Source: Torreya grandis
Lineage: Eukaryota > Streptophyta > Pinopsida > Cupressales > Taxaceae
Assembly (NCBI GenBank): GCA_037957365.1
Contig: JARHVA010000639.1
Span: forward strand, 764,501 to 828,500
Length of the DNA: 64,000 nt
Direction: 5' to 3'
The position numbers and the translations under genes were made by a program. Below, piece by piece: positions 61,559 to 64,000 of this stretch. Each line of letters begins with the position of its first letter. Within the stretch, counting starts at the first letter, position 1. The notes under the pieces were generated by a model that was not told the origin of the DNA, ran no database searches, and was given only the letters and a program-made list of their open reading frames with translations.

Positions 61559-62511
61559 ATTAGATTAAATATTTAAGCACATGCAAAATTAAATCATATA
61601 AAGGAATGACAAGTCTAGATGGTTATACCCTTATATTGATAACCACAAGTAAACGTTTTTAGGCTTGGCTCGCTGAGTGATGAATATTTAGTCTCAATAA
61701 ATAACCCTCAAGGACATATGTTCTATGTAGGGGACAATCTCTTTGATTACATTACTACATAATGTAACATAAATAGTATTCCAATTATTATACACACTCA
61801 ATAGCATAGTTATAAGGATGTTTTACCATGCTCAAGGATGACTCATTACCTCCAAGAGGTCTCACTACTTAAGAGTAAATGATAACAATTAATTACTAAT
61901 GAGAATTATTATGTATGAACTAACACACTAGGTTCTTTAACCCGCATTCCTCTAAAATAAAGAAATGATATTATTATATATGTGTCCTAACTCAACATGG
62001 AATTTTATTTATTATAATCAAGTCATTTAATAAAACTTATTCCAAGATATGAAGTTACAAATAATAGCTTTGTTTAGTCATACTTCCATAATCTAATTAA
62101 GAGAAACCTAAAGTTGTGGTAATATAATTACTCTCAATGACTCTCAAACATCATTCATCTCCATGATATCCACATTACAACCAATATTATGAGATAATTT
62201 CAATTGGCTATTAAAGGAAGAATACGTCAGGTTAGATACATCATAGAATTATTCAATACATTTTGAAATAGAGTACATAAAAAGTCAATCATCCTACAAT
62301 GGCTTTTGGTCCCAAGAAATTAGGTACTAATTAGAATCCAAACACAATCAACTTATATGAATACTTGTAGATTTTGAGGGTTGTTTTAAGACAAGCAACC
62401 CAATGTTAATTTTTCTAATTCGTATGGTCCAAAACCAAGGTACATATTATTAGGTAGAACCAAGTTAAAGCTTATTGAGGACAAGTTTGAATATTAACCA
62501 AAAAATAGGAC
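61559..62511 (-). repeat. Probable LTR of the gypsy-like element, minus strand
   Basis: Read on the minus strand, TGTCCTATTTTTTGG begins at about 62511, right after a G-rich run (gcggggggagggg). The sequence reaches the primer-site-like TGGTATCACTGGG at about 61559. A polypurine tract on one side and a primer site on the other would fit an LTR shared by two tandem element copies, or chance. No second LTR is in the window. Confidence 0.4.
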
Positions 62512-62559
62512 ACCCCTCCCCCCGCGCCACTTCAAAGATGTCTATAATAAGACTCCCTT

Positions 62560-64000
62560 AAAGAATGGATAAGAATATGGAAAACTTGAAGCAATAGTTT
62601 CTAAGCTCTGATTTTGCTTCCCATTATATAAATCACTTTATAAAATTTTGTCATGCATTTCTCATCCCTTATGTTGGGGTATAATTTTCGACGTGAGATC
62701 CTATGTTGGTATTTCTCTTTCAATTATTTGGAACCTTACTAAGAGATATAGGCTTTGAATTATGTATGAATATATATGCATTATATGAATTATAAACACA
62801 CATCATTCAAGAAACATGTATATGGAATCCTAGGACCAAAATTAAATTGAAAATATTTAGAGCTAGTATTATTCTGATTCGTTGTTATATTTGCATCACA
62901 TGATATTTTTTATTGAAGAGAATAATTATGGAATCCACTAATTTTATGGTGTGATCCAGACATAAATTCAACTACCATTTTTTTTTAGCCATGCACCTTG
63001 ACAACATATTTATTTTAATTCTCAACAATGATGATGGGAACTATTCATGATGTCAGTGCTCTACACCTTAATAAAATCTCCACATTTTCTACCAATCGAA
63101 ACACAAATAAATGATATTTTTTATAAATTTTGTTACCAAATATATAAATTAACTAGTTGAAACCTATAAATATTTTAATGCACAAAAAATAATGAATTTT
63201 GATTAGTGGAGAAGGCATAGTTTAATCACAAGTTAAAATCCATTGGTTCCTTTAGTATACCCTTTGGAGTAATAAAAAAAATTAATTTAAATATATCACT
63301 GGCTCTTAAATAATGATGTTTATACTGCGAAGGAGAGACATGAAAACAATGGAGAATGGAAATAGATTTGCATGGGTAGTTACTTTTTCCATTAGAATTA
63401 GGAAACCAATTTTTGTACACTTTCATTTAGTTGACTTTGCTTGTAAGTGGAAATTCCCTTACTTATAAAAACTAAGAAGGTTGTTTCACTTTTTTCTATC
63501 TAAAAAAAAATTATATCGATTTGAAGCTACAATAATGACAAACAAATATGTGGTATTAAATGAGAGTTATTTAAAGTTGCAACAATAGCAAATAATTGAA
63601 TATTTAGTGTTTATTCTAATTAAAAGATAGATTAATTAGGTTTTGTAAAAGTGATAGATTAATTTAGTGCATTGATATATGAGTTTTCAATTCCATCTCA
63701 CATGGAGGTAATTATCGGCAATGCTTTAAAAGCACAAGATGTACGAAAGAAAATGAAGTACACTTTAAATGTCTGCCACTTGTAGAAGAAATAATCAAGC
63801 AAGATAGATCACTTTAAATTAGGATGAGATGTATTTCAAATCCATCATTTAGGAAGTGTCTTTGATCCCTAAATGATAATAAATACACGAATAATGTAAA
63901 AGACATCGGGCAAAATAAATAAAATAACTTGGAAGTTAAAGGTGAGGTCAAGGTGAATTAAAAAGTGATAGGTGGCGAGCTTGAATGAAGGTGAGATCAT
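62560..64000 (-). repeat. Right copy of the 1.4-kb inverted duplication
   Basis: The reverse complement of this stretch matches 16021-17460 from end to end with scattered changes, and is still matching when the window ends, so the true repeat is longer. Its inner end is near 62566. There the left copy meets the translocator exon and this copy meets unrelated sequence before the gypsy LTR. Confidence 0.8.

Overview
This looks like AT-rich nuclear DNA of a seed plant. The evidence is an L1-like LINE whose ORF2 ends in an RNase H domain, several Ty1-copia elements primed by initiator tRNA-Met, tRNA-derived SINE candidates, many simple repeats, and relics of plant genes (a triose-phosphate-translocator-like carrier and a papain-like cysteine protease). 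Very low gene density, long AT-rich spacers and old, decayed retroelements would suit a large gymnosperm genome, but that is inference. Nothing points to bacteria, a plasmid or an organelle.

Layout. 1-6606: a nearly full-length but dead LINE with target-site duplications. 6607-11272: AT-rich spacer with a CA microsatellite, a 130-bp near-perfect fold-back, a SINE-like sequence and a small tandem array. 11273-12080: promoter and gene A, a small acidic protein of unknown function. 12081-16020: spacer, a second SINE-like sequence and a minus-strand LINE tail. 16021-17768: a 1.4-kb segment that recurs inverted at the right edge, joined to a broken sugar-phosphate translocator exon. 18068-24345: Ty1-copia element A, with a 334-bp compound microsatellite inside integrase and a 21-bp minisatellite before its 3' LTR. 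25400-26850: weak minus-strand retroelement or pararetrovirus-like traces. 28002-33555: Ty1-copia element B. 36200-40950: a decayed minus-strand LINE. 41995-47481: Ty1-copia element C. 51655-51946: cysteine-protease pseudogene. About 52456-54762: a short LTR element without coding domains. 55675-57341: GA-rich blocks with a repeated flanking module. 57395-58300: tail of another copia element. 59251-60014: gene B (minus) and its promoter. 60498-62511: a truncated Ty3-gypsy gag-protease piece and probable LTR. 62560-64000: the inverted copy of the 16-17 kb segment.

The only two plausibly functional host genes, A and B, are paralogues in opposite orientation about 47 kb apart. They share the start context, a TATA box at nearly the same distance from the ATG, and a further upstream block. 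Gene A also carries an internal duplication and seems to have lost the ancestral C-terminus by frameshift. Nearly everything between them is retroelement debris. In-frame stops in these elements are often TAA or TAG where a Gln or Trp codon would fit, as expected from long-term deamination of methylated cytosine.
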